DNA of 64,000 bases from Paenarthrobacter sp. Z7-10 (GTDB taxonomy: Bacteria; Actinomycetota; Actinomycetes; Actinomycetales; Micrococcaceae), in contig NZ_JADPVH010000006.1 of assembly GCF_026932795.1 (NCBI RefSeq), positions 30,222 through 94,221 on the forward strand, in the 5' to 3' direction. A program made the translations under genes and the position numbers. The first letter of the stretch is position 1, and the number at the start of each line of letters is the position of its first letter. The notes beneath the pieces are model-generated. The model had not been told where the DNA came from and ran no database searches. It was given only the letters and a program-made list of their open reading frames with translations. Below are positions 26,373 to 35,000 of the stretch, piece by piece.

Positions 26373-26428
26373 CACTTCAGCGCTGTCACTTCAGCTTTGT
26401 CACATCAGCTCTGTCACTTCAGCTTGGC
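26373..26428. repeat. Four tandem 14-bp repeats (CACTTCAGCTYTGT)
   Basis: Four consecutive imperfect 14-mers begin at 26373, 26387, 26401 and 26415: CACTTCAGCGCTGT, CACTTCAGCTTTGT, CACATCAGCTCTGT, CACTTCAGCTTGGC. The array sits in the 101-nt gap between the converging sigma-factor gene and the gene at 26433. It is non-coding and may be simple slippage. Confidence 0.8.
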
Positions 26429-26432
26429 CATT

Positions 26433-26987
26433 TCAGGACAGGCGCAGCGCCGCCTTGCGGGCCTTGACGGCGCTGAAGTAACTGCCAGCAGGCCGAAGCC
26501 AGATCAGAACTGTGGCGATGACGGCCGCGATAACCTGGACGGCCCCGACGCCGTAGCCGCTGGCGATGTTCAGCAGGGAAAGCACGGTGATGATGGTCAG
26601 GACGATCCTCGCCCAGTTGGCGCCCTTTTTCATAAAGAAGGCGAAGAGCACGAACAGCACCACCCACACGACGGCGAAGATGATGCTGACGGCGATGCCT
26701 GCCGCGATGAAAGCGTTGAGGGTGTCCTCGGAAACCTGTTGTCCCTGATTTGAAAGCTGCTGCCGCAGGGCTGGTTTCGAACCGCCGATGGCGCCCAGCC
26801 CAATGATGAGGCTGACAACGCTCAGGGCAGCAGCGGCAATATACAACCAGAAAGCGACCACCACCTGCCGGGGTGCCGGCAGCGCCACATATTGTGGCTG
26901 TCCGGGTCCCAGAGAGGATCCCTGTCCGCTGTAGGACGGAACCGCGGAGGAGGATTGGTACGGAAAATTGTCCTGTGGGGTCGTCAT
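26433..26987 (-). CDS. Membrane protein of unknown function, four TM segments
   Basis: A 184-residue protein: a polar Gln/Pro/Ser-rich N-terminus (1-38) and four hydrophobic segments (VVVAFWLYIAAAALSVVSLI, FIAAGIAVSIIFAVVWVVLF, ARIVLTIITVLSLLNIASG, VIAAVIATVLIWLRP). Between the first two lies a soluble stretch, SKPALRQQLSNQGQQVSEDT. This layout is common among uncharacterised actinobacterial envelope proteins. The ATG follows AGGA almost directly, so ribosome-site support is weak. No partner is suggested by position. Confidence 0.75.
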   Translation of the reverse strand: MTTPQDNFPYQSSSAVPSYSGQGSSLGPGQPQYVALPAPRQVVVAFWLYIAAAALSVVSLIIGLGAIGGSKPALRQQLSNQGQQVSEDTLNAFIAAGIAVSIIFAVVWVVLFVLFAFFMKKGANWARIVLTIITVLSLLNIASGYGVGAVQVIAAVIATVLIWLRPAGSYFSAVKARKAALRLS

Positions 26988-27148
26988 TCCTGAACTCTAA
27001 CCACACCGACGGACATTGTCAGCACGCAGCCCAGTTCCGCCACTTTTCCCAAAAGCGCCCCAGCTGACGGAGCGTTGACTCTCAGCTCTCGGCCAGCTCT
27101 CGGCCGAATCTCTGGCCGAATCTATGACAGCTGCCGGCGAAGAGTTGG

Positions 27149-27904
27149 TTAGTGCGGCCCTCCGACTTCGCCGCTGTTGACCAGCTGGTCAGCAATGTCG
27201 TAGAGCTTGATATTTGCGTCCTGGCTGGCGCGGATGAGCATCAGGAATGCCTGCTGACCGGTGATTTTGTAGCGCTCCATCAGAATGCCTTTAGCCTGGC
27301 CAATTATGTCCCGGCTGCTCAGTGCCTGCTGCAGCTGGCCGGTTTTTTGCGCATCAGCGAAGGCCACCGCCGCGTGGGCCGCGATCAGGAGGCCGACGTG
27401 TTCGGATTCATCCGTGAAAGCCTTGGCGGTGCGCGAGTAGAGGTTCAGCGCGCCAAGGTTGTCGCCTTCGACATACAACTGGAAGGAAAGCATGCTGGCC
27501 GCTCCAGCCGCATTGGCCTTCCGGGCAAATCCGGGCCAGCGCTCTTCCGCCGCCATGTCCGGGACGCGCACTGTGCGGTGTTCGTAGACGGCATCCAGGC
27601 ACGGACCCTCGCCGGTCTCGGCCTGCAGTGCGTCGACCTTGGCCGCCAGTTCACTGGACGCCGCCCGCGAGGACACGTCCTTGCGCCCTGTCACCACACT
27701 GATGGAGCCTTCATCAACACCGGGGATCAGTTCAATCGCTGCATGCACCATGGCGGTCAAAATGGCTTCGGCATCCTCTTCCTGCTGCAGGGTACGTGCC
27801 AGCGCCCCAAGCCGCACCGCCAGCTTGTCCTGGCCTGACGCCGCAGCGGGTCCGGCGTCCTGGAATGAGAAGCCATCCTGTTCGGCCGCTTCGCTCTCAT
27901 TCAC
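27149..27904 (-). CDS. GAF-ANTAR regulator (RNA-binding antiterminator)
   Basis: A 251-residue cytoplasmic regulator. Residues about 35-180 form a GAF sensor domain (VDEGSISVVTGRKDVSSRAA, GEGPCLDAVYEHRTVRVPDM, MLSFQLYVEGDNLGALNLYS). Residues about 190-245 form an ANTAR RNA-binding helical domain (LSSRDIIGQAKGILMERYKI, then AFLMLIRASQDANIKLYDIA). ANTAR proteins bind paired stem-loops in nascent RNA and prevent termination. It is divergent, across 306 nt, from a second GAF-ANTAR gene of the same length class, implying duplication or paired function. The GAF ligand is unknown. Confidence 0.9.
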   Translation of the reverse strand: MNESEAAEQDGFSFQDAGPAAASGQDKLAVRLGALARTLQQEEDAEAILTAMVHAAIELIPGVDEGSISVVTGRKDVSSRAASSELAAKVDALQAETGEGPCLDAVYEHRTVRVPDMAAEERWPGFARKANAAGAASMLSFQLYVEGDNLGALNLYSRTAKAFTDESEHVGLLIAAHAAVAFADAQKTGQLQQALSSRDIIGQAKGILMERYKITGQQAFLMLIRASQDANIKLYDIADQLVNSGEVGGPH

Positions 27905-28210
27905 TTGGCACTTCCACCACGTTCGGCCGCCTTAGCTTCATTCAAACTGCTCATCCCCCGTCGCGCAGTGATTCGGCAGAAGGTCCCTGCCTTCCTTCAC
28001 CCTAACGCCCGCGGTCAATGGGGCAACAGCCTCGGGACTGCCGGCCTCGGAGGTGGTTTATGATGAGCGGGTACGGTTTAGCCAAAAGCCGGTAGCGCGC
28101 TTTTCGAATTGAGCGTCGACAATCGAGTCCAGACCGTCTTTGTTCACAGGGGTCAGGGGTTTCCTGCGACGTCAATGCCGCGGAGTATTTATCGGAACGG
28201 CAATCCCCAC
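27905..28210. other. Divergent intergenic region between the two GAF-ANTAR genes
   Basis: A 306-nt region that must hold both promoters and leaders. I see no clear -10/-35 pair, no strong hairpin pair of the ANTAR-target type, and no gene. An in-frame extension of the rightward gene reaches 28109 but lacks a ribosome site. Confidence 0.5.
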
Positions 28211-28963
28211 ATGGCCATCGACACCAGCCAATACCACGACTCTCCCGCATCCGCTGTCAACGACTATCTGCAGTCGCTGATCCTCGAAAGCCACGACATC
28301 GGGGCATTCCTCGACGGGCTGGCCCGCTTTTCCGCTGAAAGTCTCTCCACTGCCGGAGACGAAGTGTTGTGCGGAATTACTCTGCTGCGGGACCGAAAGG
28401 CGGCCACAGTTGCCAGCAGCAGTGAATACGCGCGCAAAATGGACGAAATCCAGTACAGCTTCGGCGATGGTCCATGCATGACGGCATCCCGAGAGCAAAT
28501 CACCATTCACGTTCCCGATCTGGAATTGAACCAGCGCTGGCCCGAGTACGCGGCCACCGTTCTGGAACACGGTATCCGGTCCATCCTGGCCGTGCCTTTC
28601 AATCTGGAAGGTGATGCCCGGGCCGCGCTGAACCTGTATTCGGAACAGGTCGGCAAATTCGACTCGGCCGCGCTTGAGAAGGCCGAGACCTACACCAGAG
28701 CCACCTCCAAAGCCCTCCGGCTGGGCCTGCGCTTTGCCCAGCACGTCGATACCGCCACAGACCTCCGGTCGGCGTTGGAATCGCGGACCATCATCGACCT
28801 CGCGGTAGGCATCATCATGGCGCAAAACCGGTGCGGCCAAGGAAGCGCCATCGAAATCCTCAAGTCCGCCTCCGGCAGCCGCAACATCAAGCTCCGCGAT
28901 GTGGCAGCGACCTTGGTGGAATCCATCAGCGACGAAGCTCCAAGTACGCATTTCGACTACTGA
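28211..28963 (+). CDS. GAF-ANTAR regulator, second copy
   Basis: A 250-residue regulator with the same two-domain layout as its divergent neighbour. The GAF domain contains VLCGITLLRDRKAATVASSS, FGDGPCMTASREQITIHVPD and SILAVPFNLEGDARAALNLY. The ANTAR domain has LESRTIIDLAVGIIMAQNRC and EILKSASGSRNIKLRDVAAT. ATG 28211 is chosen because it begins shortly before the domain; upstream ATGs at 28175 and beyond lack ribosome sites, and the site at 28211 is itself weak. The two proteins differ clearly in sequence, so the duplication, if any, is old. Confidence 0.88.
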   Translation: MAIDTSQYHDSPASAVNDYLQSLILESHDIGAFLDGLARFSAESLSTAGDEVLCGITLLRDRKAATVASSSEYARKMDEIQYSFGDGPCMTASREQITIHVPDLELNQRWPEYAATVLEHGIRSILAVPFNLEGDARAALNLYSEQVGKFDSAALEKAETYTRATSKALRLGLRFAQHVDTATDLRSALESRTIIDLAVGIIMAQNRCGQGSAIEILKSASGSRNIKLRDVAATLVESISDEAPSTHFDY

Positions 28964-29026
28964 TTTCCGGCGCCCGGGCCGGCGCCTCCACTCCGCATGC
29001 CGGAGAGGTGGGCCGATCAGCCCAAA

Positions 29027-30613
29027 TCAGAACGCAGGGTTGATACCATTCCAGCCCGAACCGGCACGCACCCGGGACAGCCAGCCCCCTGACCCATTGC
29101 CTGGATACAACCAGAGGACGCCGGAACCGTCCCGCGCGAGCACGTCGGATGCGCGGTCTCCACTCAGGTCGCCCGGGCTTAGTAGCGCCGTCATGGACTG
29201 CCAACCGTGACCGACCAGGACCCGCGGCAGCCAACCCCACGTCCCATTACCCGGATACAGCCACAGGTTGCCGCTGGCAGTCTCGCGCGCCAGGACGTCG
29301 GTTGTGCCGTCGCCGTTGAAATCGCCCGGTCCAACGATGGCGTTGAAGATGTTCCAGCCGCTGCCCACCCGGACCCGCGGAAGCCAGCCGCCATGCCCGT
29401 TCCCCGGGTAGAGCCACAGATATCCAGTCGCCCTCTCCCGAGCCAGCACGTCGACCAGCTGGTCCCCGTTGAAGTCCCCGGGGCCAACAATGGTGCTGAA
29501 GGCGTTCCAATCGCTGCCCACCCGGACCCGCGGAAGCCAGCCGTCATGCCCGTTCCCCGGGTAGAGCCACAGATATCCAGTTGACGTCTCACGCGCCAGC
29601 ACATCCTGGCGCCCGTCACCGCTGAAGTCCCCGGGTGTCTCCAAGGCATTGAACGAGTTCCATCCGGCCCCGATTTGGACCCCGGCCAGGAGCGAACCAT
29701 GTCCATTCCCGGCGTACATCCGCAGGGCCGCGGTGGCGCTCACTCTGGCAAGAACGTCACTGTTCCAGTTTCCGTCGAAGTCGGACGTCGAGCCCGACAA
29801 GCTGGCCGCGGGCACCGGCAGCGCCCCAAATGCATAGGTGCCACAGGTCAGGTCGTAGTCCCGCACGTCGTCGTACCATTGCGCCAGGTAAACGTGTCCC
29901 GCCGAAAAACTGGGCTGCGTGCACCTGTCCAATGCCTCTGTCGGGTAGTCGAGCCGACCCGCTGTGGCCCAAACCGGGACACCGGGAAGCCGCCACGATC
30001 CCGTGATGCTTTGCCACGCTGACGTGTAGGAATACAGCCCATAAGACCGCCCGACGTCATGCAGCCCACGCATCAGGCCTTCAATAACGTAGCGGTTTTC
30101 ACTCTGCTGCCGGCCGCCGCCGGTGGGCCAAGGTTGAGCCGTCCGAGGTTCGACGTCGATCCACACCACGGGCGCCGCAAAACCAGTCTTCTGCAGGCTC
30201 GCGGCGGCGAAACGGGCCTCAGAATAACCGACATTGGACAACTGTCCCGCCCGGGTCCGCGTGGACCAAGGCCCCCGTGAACCGTAGGACGCAAGCTGCG
30301 CCGTCGTGGGGAACGCCGCCAAGGTGTAGGCCTGCGCCGGCTTGGCGTTCGTCTTCGCCCAGTTCACCTGCGACGCCAGGCAAGGGTTCTCTGTGAAGGG
30401 AAGCCCCTTCGTCAGGCCGATGACGACGAACTTGGCTGAGGCGGGAGGCAACGGGAGCCCGAATCCACCAGCGGCCACCGAGCACTGCGGCCAGGAAACA
30501 TCATTTCCGTACTGCGTGGCTGCGGCAACGGGCTGGGCGCCAACTGTCAAAAACCCGACTACAAGCACCCACGCCAGAGAAACTGCAAACCAGCGTCGAA
30601 CCAGGCCACTCAT
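29027..30613 (-). CDS. Secreted GH25-like protein with FG-GAP/VCBS repeat domain
   Basis: A 528-residue exported protein. Residues 1-32 are a Sec signal peptide (RRWFAVSLAWVLVVGFLTVG..AQPVAAA). Residues about 35-270 form a TIM-barrel domain like GH25/DUF1906 cell-wall hydrolases: YGNDVSWPQC at its start and PVVWIDVEPR with the acidic pair at the usual catalytic strand. From about residue 275 come five FG-GAP-type repeats of about 50 residues, each with PGDFNGDG..DVLARE and LWLYPGNGHGGWLPRVRVG, likely a calcium-binding beta-propeller. ATG 30613 follows AAGGAC. The same repeat module ends the GH3 enzyme at 60327-62144. The role is probably peptidoglycan binding or cleavage. Confidence 0.85.
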   Translation of the reverse strand: MSGLVRRWFAVSLAWVLVVGFLTVGAQPVAAATQYGNDVSWPQCSVAAGGFGLPLPPASAKFVVIGLTKGLPFTENPCLASQVNWAKTNAKPAQAYTLAAFPTTAQLASYGSRGPWSTRTRAGQLSNVGYSEARFAAASLQKTGFAAPVVWIDVEPRTAQPWPTGGGRQQSENRYVIEGLMRGLHDVGRSYGLYSYTSAWQSITGSWRLPGVPVWATAGRLDYPTEALDRCTQPSFSAGHVYLAQWYDDVRDYDLTCGTYAFGALPVPAASLSGSTSDFDGNWNSDVLARVSATAALRMYAGNGHGSLLAGVQIGAGWNSFNALETPGDFSGDGRQDVLARETSTGYLWLYPGNGHDGWLPRVRVGSDWNAFSTIVGPGDFNGDQLVDVLARERATGYLWLYPGNGHGGWLPRVRVGSGWNIFNAIVGPGDFNGDGTTDVLARETASGNLWLYPGNGTWGWLPRVLVGHGWQSMTALLSPGDLSGDRASDVLARDGSGVLWLYPGNGSGGWLSRVRAGSGWNGINPAF

Positions 30614-30713
30614 GACCGTCCTTCCGTTCCACCACAAGTTAACCACCGGCGGCTCCGGAGCACCAGAGTATAGACCCATTCAATGTTTAGCCGCCGGGCA
30701 GTGAGGTACTAGG

Positions 30714-30878
30714 ATGACCAGTATGGGAATAGTAATGACACTTATCATCGTTGGAATCGTCCTCCTCATCCTGGGTATCGCCGTGAAAGTCGCGTCGTTC
30801 CTGCTCTGGATTGGCATTATCCTGCTCGTCATCGGCGCCGTCATGTGGGTGCTGCGGGCGGTCAAAAGCCGGGCCTGA
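30714..30878 (+). CDS. DUF6131-like small hydrophobic protein
   Basis: A 54-residue membrane peptide, MTSMGIVMTLIIVGIVLLIL then GIAVKVASFLLWIGIILLVI, with two hydrophobic stretches and a basic tail, resembling DUF6131 proteins of actinobacteria (two short helices joined by a turn). AGG lies directly before ATG 30714; ATG 30723 is an alternative with slightly better spacing. A perfect hairpin follows its stop, supporting a real transcription unit. The function is unknown. Confidence 0.7.
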   Translation: MTSMGIVMTLIIVGIVLLILGIAVKVASFLLWIGIILLVIGAVMWVLRAVKSRA

Positions 30879-30883
30879 GCGCC

Positions 30884-30919
30884 GTCGGATTGCCGCCGGT
30901 TCATCGGCGGCAATCCGGC
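30884..30919 (+). terminator. GC-rich hairpin after the DUF6131-like gene
   Basis: CGGATTGCCGCCG and CGGCGGCAATCCG form a perfect 13-bp stem with a 6-nt loop (GTTCAT), extended by a G-T and a G-C pair, starting 6 nt after the stop codon. There is no T-run, as is usual for actinobacterial terminators. Confidence 0.7.
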
Positions 30920-31081
30920 CTTAGGGTTAGCCCATATCCACATATTCAGTTTCTCGAACGCCGGCACCGGCACGGTGCCTTCCGCGTTCGGTCATCCATG
31001 TTCATGAATATGGACAAGATGATGGGCAGCGATTTCGAAAAGGGCCCCGCGGCATCGGCCTATGTGGTCGGCACCAATTCC

Positions 31082-32101
31082 TCAGCGGCGTGAACCGCAC
31101 CACGCCAGCAGTCTCTCCACCGGCCAAGTGGTGATAATCCGCTCCGCAGGAACATCATTCAGCGCCGCGCGCTCGGCCCCGTACTGCAGGAAATCCAGCT
31201 GACCTGGGGCGTGCGCATCGCTGTCAATGCTGAACAGGCAGCCAGCCTCAAGGGCAAGCTGGATGAGTTCGTCCGGAGGGTCCCGGCGTTCCGGCCTGGA
31301 ATTGACCTCCACGGCGACCTCATTTTCTGCGCAGGCAGCGAAGATCAGCTCGGCGTCGAAGTCCGACGGCGGACGCGTGCCCCGCGATCCCTGCACCAAT
31401 TGCCCCGTGCAGTGGCCGAGCACGTTGGTGTGCGGATCCCGAATCCCGCTGAGCATTCTGCGCGTCATGGTCTGCCGGTCCGAGCGGAGCTTGGAATGCA
31501 CGCTCGCCACCACCACATCCAGCTTGTCCAGCATCTGCGGTGTTTGATCCAGGTCCCCGCTCTCCAGAATGTCCACTTCAATGCCAGCCAAAAGACGGAA
31601 GCCGTTGCGGCCGTCGTCGAGCTGTGCCAGCAATTCAAGCTGCTTGTCGAGGCGCTCTGCGCTGAGTCCGTTGGCGATCTTGAGGTTGGGCGAGTGATCG
31701 GTCAGGGCCAGGTACTGCCGGCCCAAAAGCACCGCGGCGTCAACCATGAGCTCGACGGGGGAACCGCCGTCCGAGAAGTTGCTGTGGCTGTGCAGGTCCC
31801 CTCGCAGAGCACGGTGCAGTTCCCCGCCGCCCTCCACGAGTGGAGCCGCACCACGGCCGCGGACGTTTTCAAGGTATTCCGGCACCACGCCGTCCACGGA
31901 CTGCCGGATGACCTCGAAGGTCCTGCCGCCGATCCCCTTTATGTTTTTGAGCCGACCGTCCCGGGCACGATCGGCCAGCTCCTGGGGTCCCATCCCACCG
32001 ACAATTTCGGCCGCTTTGCGGAATGCCTGCACCTTAAACGTCGGAGCAAGTTCACGTTCGAGCCAGAAAGCAATTTCATTGAGTGCGTCAACAGCATCCA
32101 T
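31082..32101 (-). CDS. PHP-domain metal-dependent phosphoesterase with HhH-like N-terminus
   Basis: A 339-residue protein related to the PHP exonuclease/phosphoesterase module of bacterial family X DNA polymerases. The N-terminal 80 residues form a helix-hairpin-helix-like region (FKVQAFRKAAEIVGGM, GRLKNIKGIGGRTFEVIRQS). The PHP domain has RGDLHSHSNFSDG, ALTDHSP, GIEVDIL, VVASVHS and FSIDSDAHAPGQL, supplying the metal-binding His/Asp/Glu set. ATG 32101 follows GGAAAG. No polymerase domain is attached, so it may act in DNA repair or as a histidinol-phosphatase-like enzyme; the former is suggested by the HhH region. Confidence 0.88.
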   Translation of the reverse strand: MDAVDALNEIAFWLERELAPTFKVQAFRKAAEIVGGMGPQELADRARDGRLKNIKGIGGRTFEVIRQSVDGVVPEYLENVRGRGAAPLVEGGGELHRALRGDLHSHSNFSDGGSPVELMVDAAVLLGRQYLALTDHSPNLKIANGLSAERLDKQLELLAQLDDGRNGFRLLAGIEVDILESGDLDQTPQMLDKLDVVVASVHSKLRSDRQTMTRRMLSGIRDPHTNVLGHCTGQLVQGSRGTRPPSDFDAELIFAACAENEVAVEVNSRPERRDPPDELIQLALEAGCLFSIDSDAHAPGQLDFLQYGAERAALNDVPAERIITTWPVERLLAWCGSRR

Positions 32102-32169
32102 GCAGCCATCTTTCCACCATGCTGGCGACGGTGCCGGGAAGCCGGGCAATTCTCAACTCAGGATGCCGA

Positions 32170-32451
32170 CTACCCGGACTGCTCAGCCTTGGCCAACTCG
32201 TCAATCTTGTCCAGCTGAACGTAACGGAGCTGGCGGACCAGGCGCAGGGTTGGCTTGAGGGCGAAGCAAATGGAGCCCACCAGGAAGCACCACAGGGCAG
32301 CGGTCATCGCAGACGGAAAGAAGAACATAATGCTGCCTGCGATGAATAACCCGGCTGCGGTGAAATCAACGATCGTGTAAATTACTTCGATCGTCGCGTA
32401 AAGGCGTGCATGCGCGGGGCTCTTGTGGTCTTTCGGATCGAACAGTGGCAT
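32170..32451 (-). CDS. YrhK-domain membrane protein
   Basis: A 93-residue protein with a YrhK-type two-helix membrane domain: ATIEVIYTIVDFTAAGLFIA, then GSIMFFFPSAMTAALWCFLVGSI, followed by the basic LKPTLRLVRQLRYVQLDKID that typically closes this domain. ATG 32451 is preceded by AGAGGTG. It is on the same strand as the PHP gene, 68 nt upstream of it. The function of the family is unknown. Confidence 0.82.
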   Translation of the reverse strand: MPLFDPKDHKSPAHARLYATIEVIYTIVDFTAAGLFIAGSIMFFFPSAMTAALWCFLVGSICFALKPTLRLVRQLRYVQLDKIDELAKAEQSG

Positions 32452-32560
32452 TTGAGTGGCACCTCTCAGGCAGCAGCTGCGAACGAACGGGGAGGATCGC
32501 CGCCACTGGAAAAACGTCTTCCCTTCCCGACAGGCTATCGCTCAATCTGGTCGGACGGAT

Positions 32561-33187
32561 TCAAGGTACGAGCTGCACCGCCGGGCGGTGTGGATGGTTG
32601 TATCGGACCAGGAGGTCCGGTTCCACCTCAAGCTGCTCCTGATATGCCAGCACTGCCGCGAGGGTGAACTGGGATTGAACCGGCGTCCGTTGCCGCAGCG
32701 CCGGCTCGTCCATCCTCAGGTGCACTGTGAGATCAAAGTCCAGCCAGCGCCCCAGCAGCATGGGTCCTGCCACCAGCATCACCAGCCCCGCCGGTGCCTG
32801 CCGCCGAAGGACTCGGACGGAGCGGTCGGTGCCGGCGTTCCGCAGCCGCGGCAGCCACGACGGCGGGATTCCACAGCTGGCGCCGAGCGGATCGAGAACT
32901 TCCCTGCCCAACGCGCCATAATCGAACCACGCGGAGGCGAAACTGTCCGGATCGTCGCGGCCATTCTCGAAGCGCTGGGAAGCCGGAAGCTGGAAGTCAT
33001 CAAGATCCACCAAGGCTGACGGCCGTCCGGTCTCCTGCAGCCAGACCGCCACTCGCTCGGCGAGTGCCCGTGGGTCCCCGGCTGCGGGTCCGTCCACGGC
33101 AACCCGGAGGAGACCGTCGTGTTCGAGGCAACGCTCTCCAATCAACCGGACCAAGCCATCGGGCGTATAAGGGGCGAACTGTGGCAT
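32561..33187 (-). CDS. Uridine kinase-like P-loop protein with degenerate Walker A
   Basis: A 208-residue protein with the overall layout of actinobacterial uridine-kinase-like proteins: VAVDGPAAGDPRALAERVAV at the P-loop position, ALVDLDDFQLPASQRF, SAWFDYGALGREVLDPL, GLVMLVAGPMLLGRWLDFDL and a final RYNHPHRP. The Walker A Gly-Lys-Ser/Thr is replaced by Gly-Asp-Pro, so phosphate binding in the usual way is doubtful. I recall similar eroded members in other actinobacteria, so this may be a lineage trait. The start is uncertain: ATG 33187 has GGAGG directly abutting; TTG 33211 is in frame. Confidence 0.65.
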   Translation of the reverse strand: MPQFAPYTPDGLVRLIGERCLEHDGLLRVAVDGPAAGDPRALAERVAVWLQETGRPSALVDLDDFQLPASQRFENGRDDPDSFASAWFDYGALGREVLDPLGASCGIPPSWLPRLRNAGTDRSVRVLRRQAPAGLVMLVAGPMLLGRWLDFDLTVHLRMDEPALRQRTPVQSQFTLAAVLAYQEQLEVEPDLLVRYNHPHRPAVQLVP

Positions 33188-33306
33188 CCTCCAATTATCC
33201 CGTCCGGCCAACGTTGGTGGATAACTGAGGACTTGCGCAGCCAGCGACCAACGCTCCGAAACCGTTAAAGTCCACGCCCGGGCTCCCCATCCGTCACCGG
33301 GCGGAG

Positions 33307-34374
33307 CTAAACAGCCGTCCCGCTGCGGCGGGCTGGCGCGATATCGATAACTGTGACTCCGGCCGGGGAGGTGTCACCGGCCATATCCATCAGCGCATCC
33401 GGCACCTGTTCAAGCGTGATTCTGCGCTCGATCAGTTTTTCCGGGCGGAGGACCTTGGAGGCAACGAGGCTCAGCAGACCGCTGTAGTCCTTCGCCGGCA
33501 TCCCATGGCTGCCCAGTATGGTCAGCTCCTTGGCAATGACGGCGGACATGGGGAGGACGGGATCGGACGGGAAAAGCCCGATCTGCACGTGCCGTCCACG
33601 TGGCAGCAGAGAGAGGATGCCGGCCGCTGCCGTCTCCGCCCGGCCCAACGCGTCCACCGAGACGTCGATGCCTGCCGGCACGAGCGACTTGATCGCCTGC
33701 ACCAGCGAGTCCGGAGACATGCCGCGGGAGTTGATTGACTGGAAAGCGCCAAGGTTGCGGGCACGTTCCAGAGGCTCATCGTTCACATCGACAGCAACGA
33801 CCTGTGCGCCGAGGGCGACGCCAATCATGACGGCGCTAAGCCCCACTCCACCGCAGCCGACGACGAGGAGCCTTTCACCGGCTTTGAGGTTCGCCTGATG
33901 CGCCATGCCCCGGTAGGCGGTGGCAAAGCGGCAACCCAGCAGCGCGGCAGCACCGCTGTCAAGGTCGGCGGGTACCGGGATGAGGTTATTATCCGCGTCG
34001 TGCAGAGCAACAAGTTCTGCATATGAGCCCCAGTGCGTAAATCCGGGCTGGGTTTGGTTCCGGCAAACCTGCGCGTTCCCGGAAAGACATTCCGGACAGG
34101 TGCCACAGGCGCAAACAAACGGCACGGTCACGCGCTCCCCCGTGCCGAAGCGCTTCACTTCCGGACCAACCGATTCAATCACCCCGACCAATTCATGCCC
34201 GGGCACGTGCGGCAGTGCGATTCCGCCATCGTGACCCAACCAGCCGTGAACGTCGCTGCGGCACAATCCTGTTGTCTCAACACGCACGACGACGCCGCCC
34301 GGAGTCACTGCCGGTTTCGGCACTTCCCGCAACTCAGGCCGCTGACCAAAGTAATCGAATTGAATTGCCCGCAT
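33307..34374 (-). CDS. Zinc-dependent alcohol dehydrogenase (MDR superfamily)
   Basis: A 355-residue NAD(P)-dependent dehydrogenase. Catalytic zinc ligands lie in TTGLCRSDVHGW, LPHVPGHELVG and GCRFATAY. The structural zinc site is CACGTCPECLSGNAQVC, with four Cys. The Rossmann motif is LLVVGCGGVGLSAVM, followed by VVAVDVNDEPLERA, where the Asp favours NAD. ATG 34374 is preceded by a perfect AGGAGG at 7 nt. The alcohol or sugar substrate cannot be named. It lies 44 nt downstream of idi on the same strand and may be read from the idi promoter. Confidence 0.9.
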   Translation of the reverse strand: MRAIQFDYFGQRPELREVPKPAVTPGGVVVRVETTGLCRSDVHGWLGHDGGIALPHVPGHELVGVIESVGPEVKRFGTGERVTVPFVCACGTCPECLSGNAQVCRNQTQPGFTHWGSYAELVALHDADNNLIPVPADLDSGAAALLGCRFATAYRGMAHQANLKAGERLLVVGCGGVGLSAVMIGVALGAQVVAVDVNDEPLERARNLGAFQSINSRGMSPDSLVQAIKSLVPAGIDVSVDALGRAETAAAGILSLLPRGRHVQIGLFPSDPVLPMSAVIAKELTILGSHGMPAKDYSGLLSLVASKVLRPEKLIERRITLEQVPDALMDMAGDTSPAGVTVIDIAPARRSGTAV

Positions 34375-34418
34375 TTGTACCTCCTGGCTGAAATGGCCCG
34401 CTGCGCCACTCGGTGACC

Positions 34419-35000
34419 CTACGGTCGCTGGAAACCTACATTGGCAAAGGCTCCCGCGCGCAGTTGCAGGACCAGCCATGGGCTGAAGGCAAAGGGGACC
34501 ATGGCTACCGAGCGTTCCAAGCTGGCCGGATCAACCCACGCCCACTCGCAGACTTCGTTCGGATTGGGTACCAGCGCATCATTGGGATTGTGCTGTTGGC
34601 GGGCAACGAAGACCGGGCAGAGCTCATTCTCGACGATTCCCGAGGCGTCAACCGCACGATAGCGGAAGTTGGGAAGAACGATTGTGGGCTCCGAAAGCTC
34701 AAGGCCAAGCTCGTCCGCGGCCCGCCGCCTGATGGCATGGTCAAAGGTTTCGCCCGGCGCTGGGTGGCCGCAGACGGAATTTGTCCAGACGCCCGGCCAT
34801 GTCGCTTTCGATAACGCTCGGCGGGTGACCAAAGTTCGTCCCGCGGCGTCAAAGATGTGGCAGGAAAAAGCCTGATGAAGCCGGGTCGTCGTTGTGTGCA
34901 CGCTCGCCTTGCGTTCAACCCCCACCTGCCGGCCGTCGTCGTCCAGCAGACAAACCAACTCCTCGGACCCTGGAATCTGTTCCGTTTCCAACCCGCTCAC
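34419..35000 (-). CDS. idi: Isopentenyl-diphosphate delta-isomerase, type I
   Basis: Interconverts isopentenyl and dimethylallyl diphosphate, supplying the starter for carotenoid chains. It is a 193-residue Nudix-like enzyme. Active-site features are TRLHQAFSCHIFDAAGR, WTNSVCGHPAPGE with the catalytic Cys, HAIRRRAADELGLE (the Nudix-like helix), GIVENELCPVF with the conserved Glu residues, and CEWAWVDP. GTG 35000 follows GGAAGGGAACG. It is divergent from the marR-crt operon across 212 nt, so the MarR-type regulator may control both sides. Confidence 0.94.
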   Translation of the reverse strand: MSGLETEQIPGSEELVCLLDDDGRQVGVERKASVHTTTTRLHQAFSCHIFDAAGRTLVTRRALSKATWPGVWTNSVCGHPAPGETFDHAIRRRAADELGLELSEPTIVLPNFRYRAVDASGIVENELCPVFVARQQHNPNDALVPNPNEVCEWAWVDPASLERSVAMVPFAFSPWLVLQLRAGAFANVGFQRP

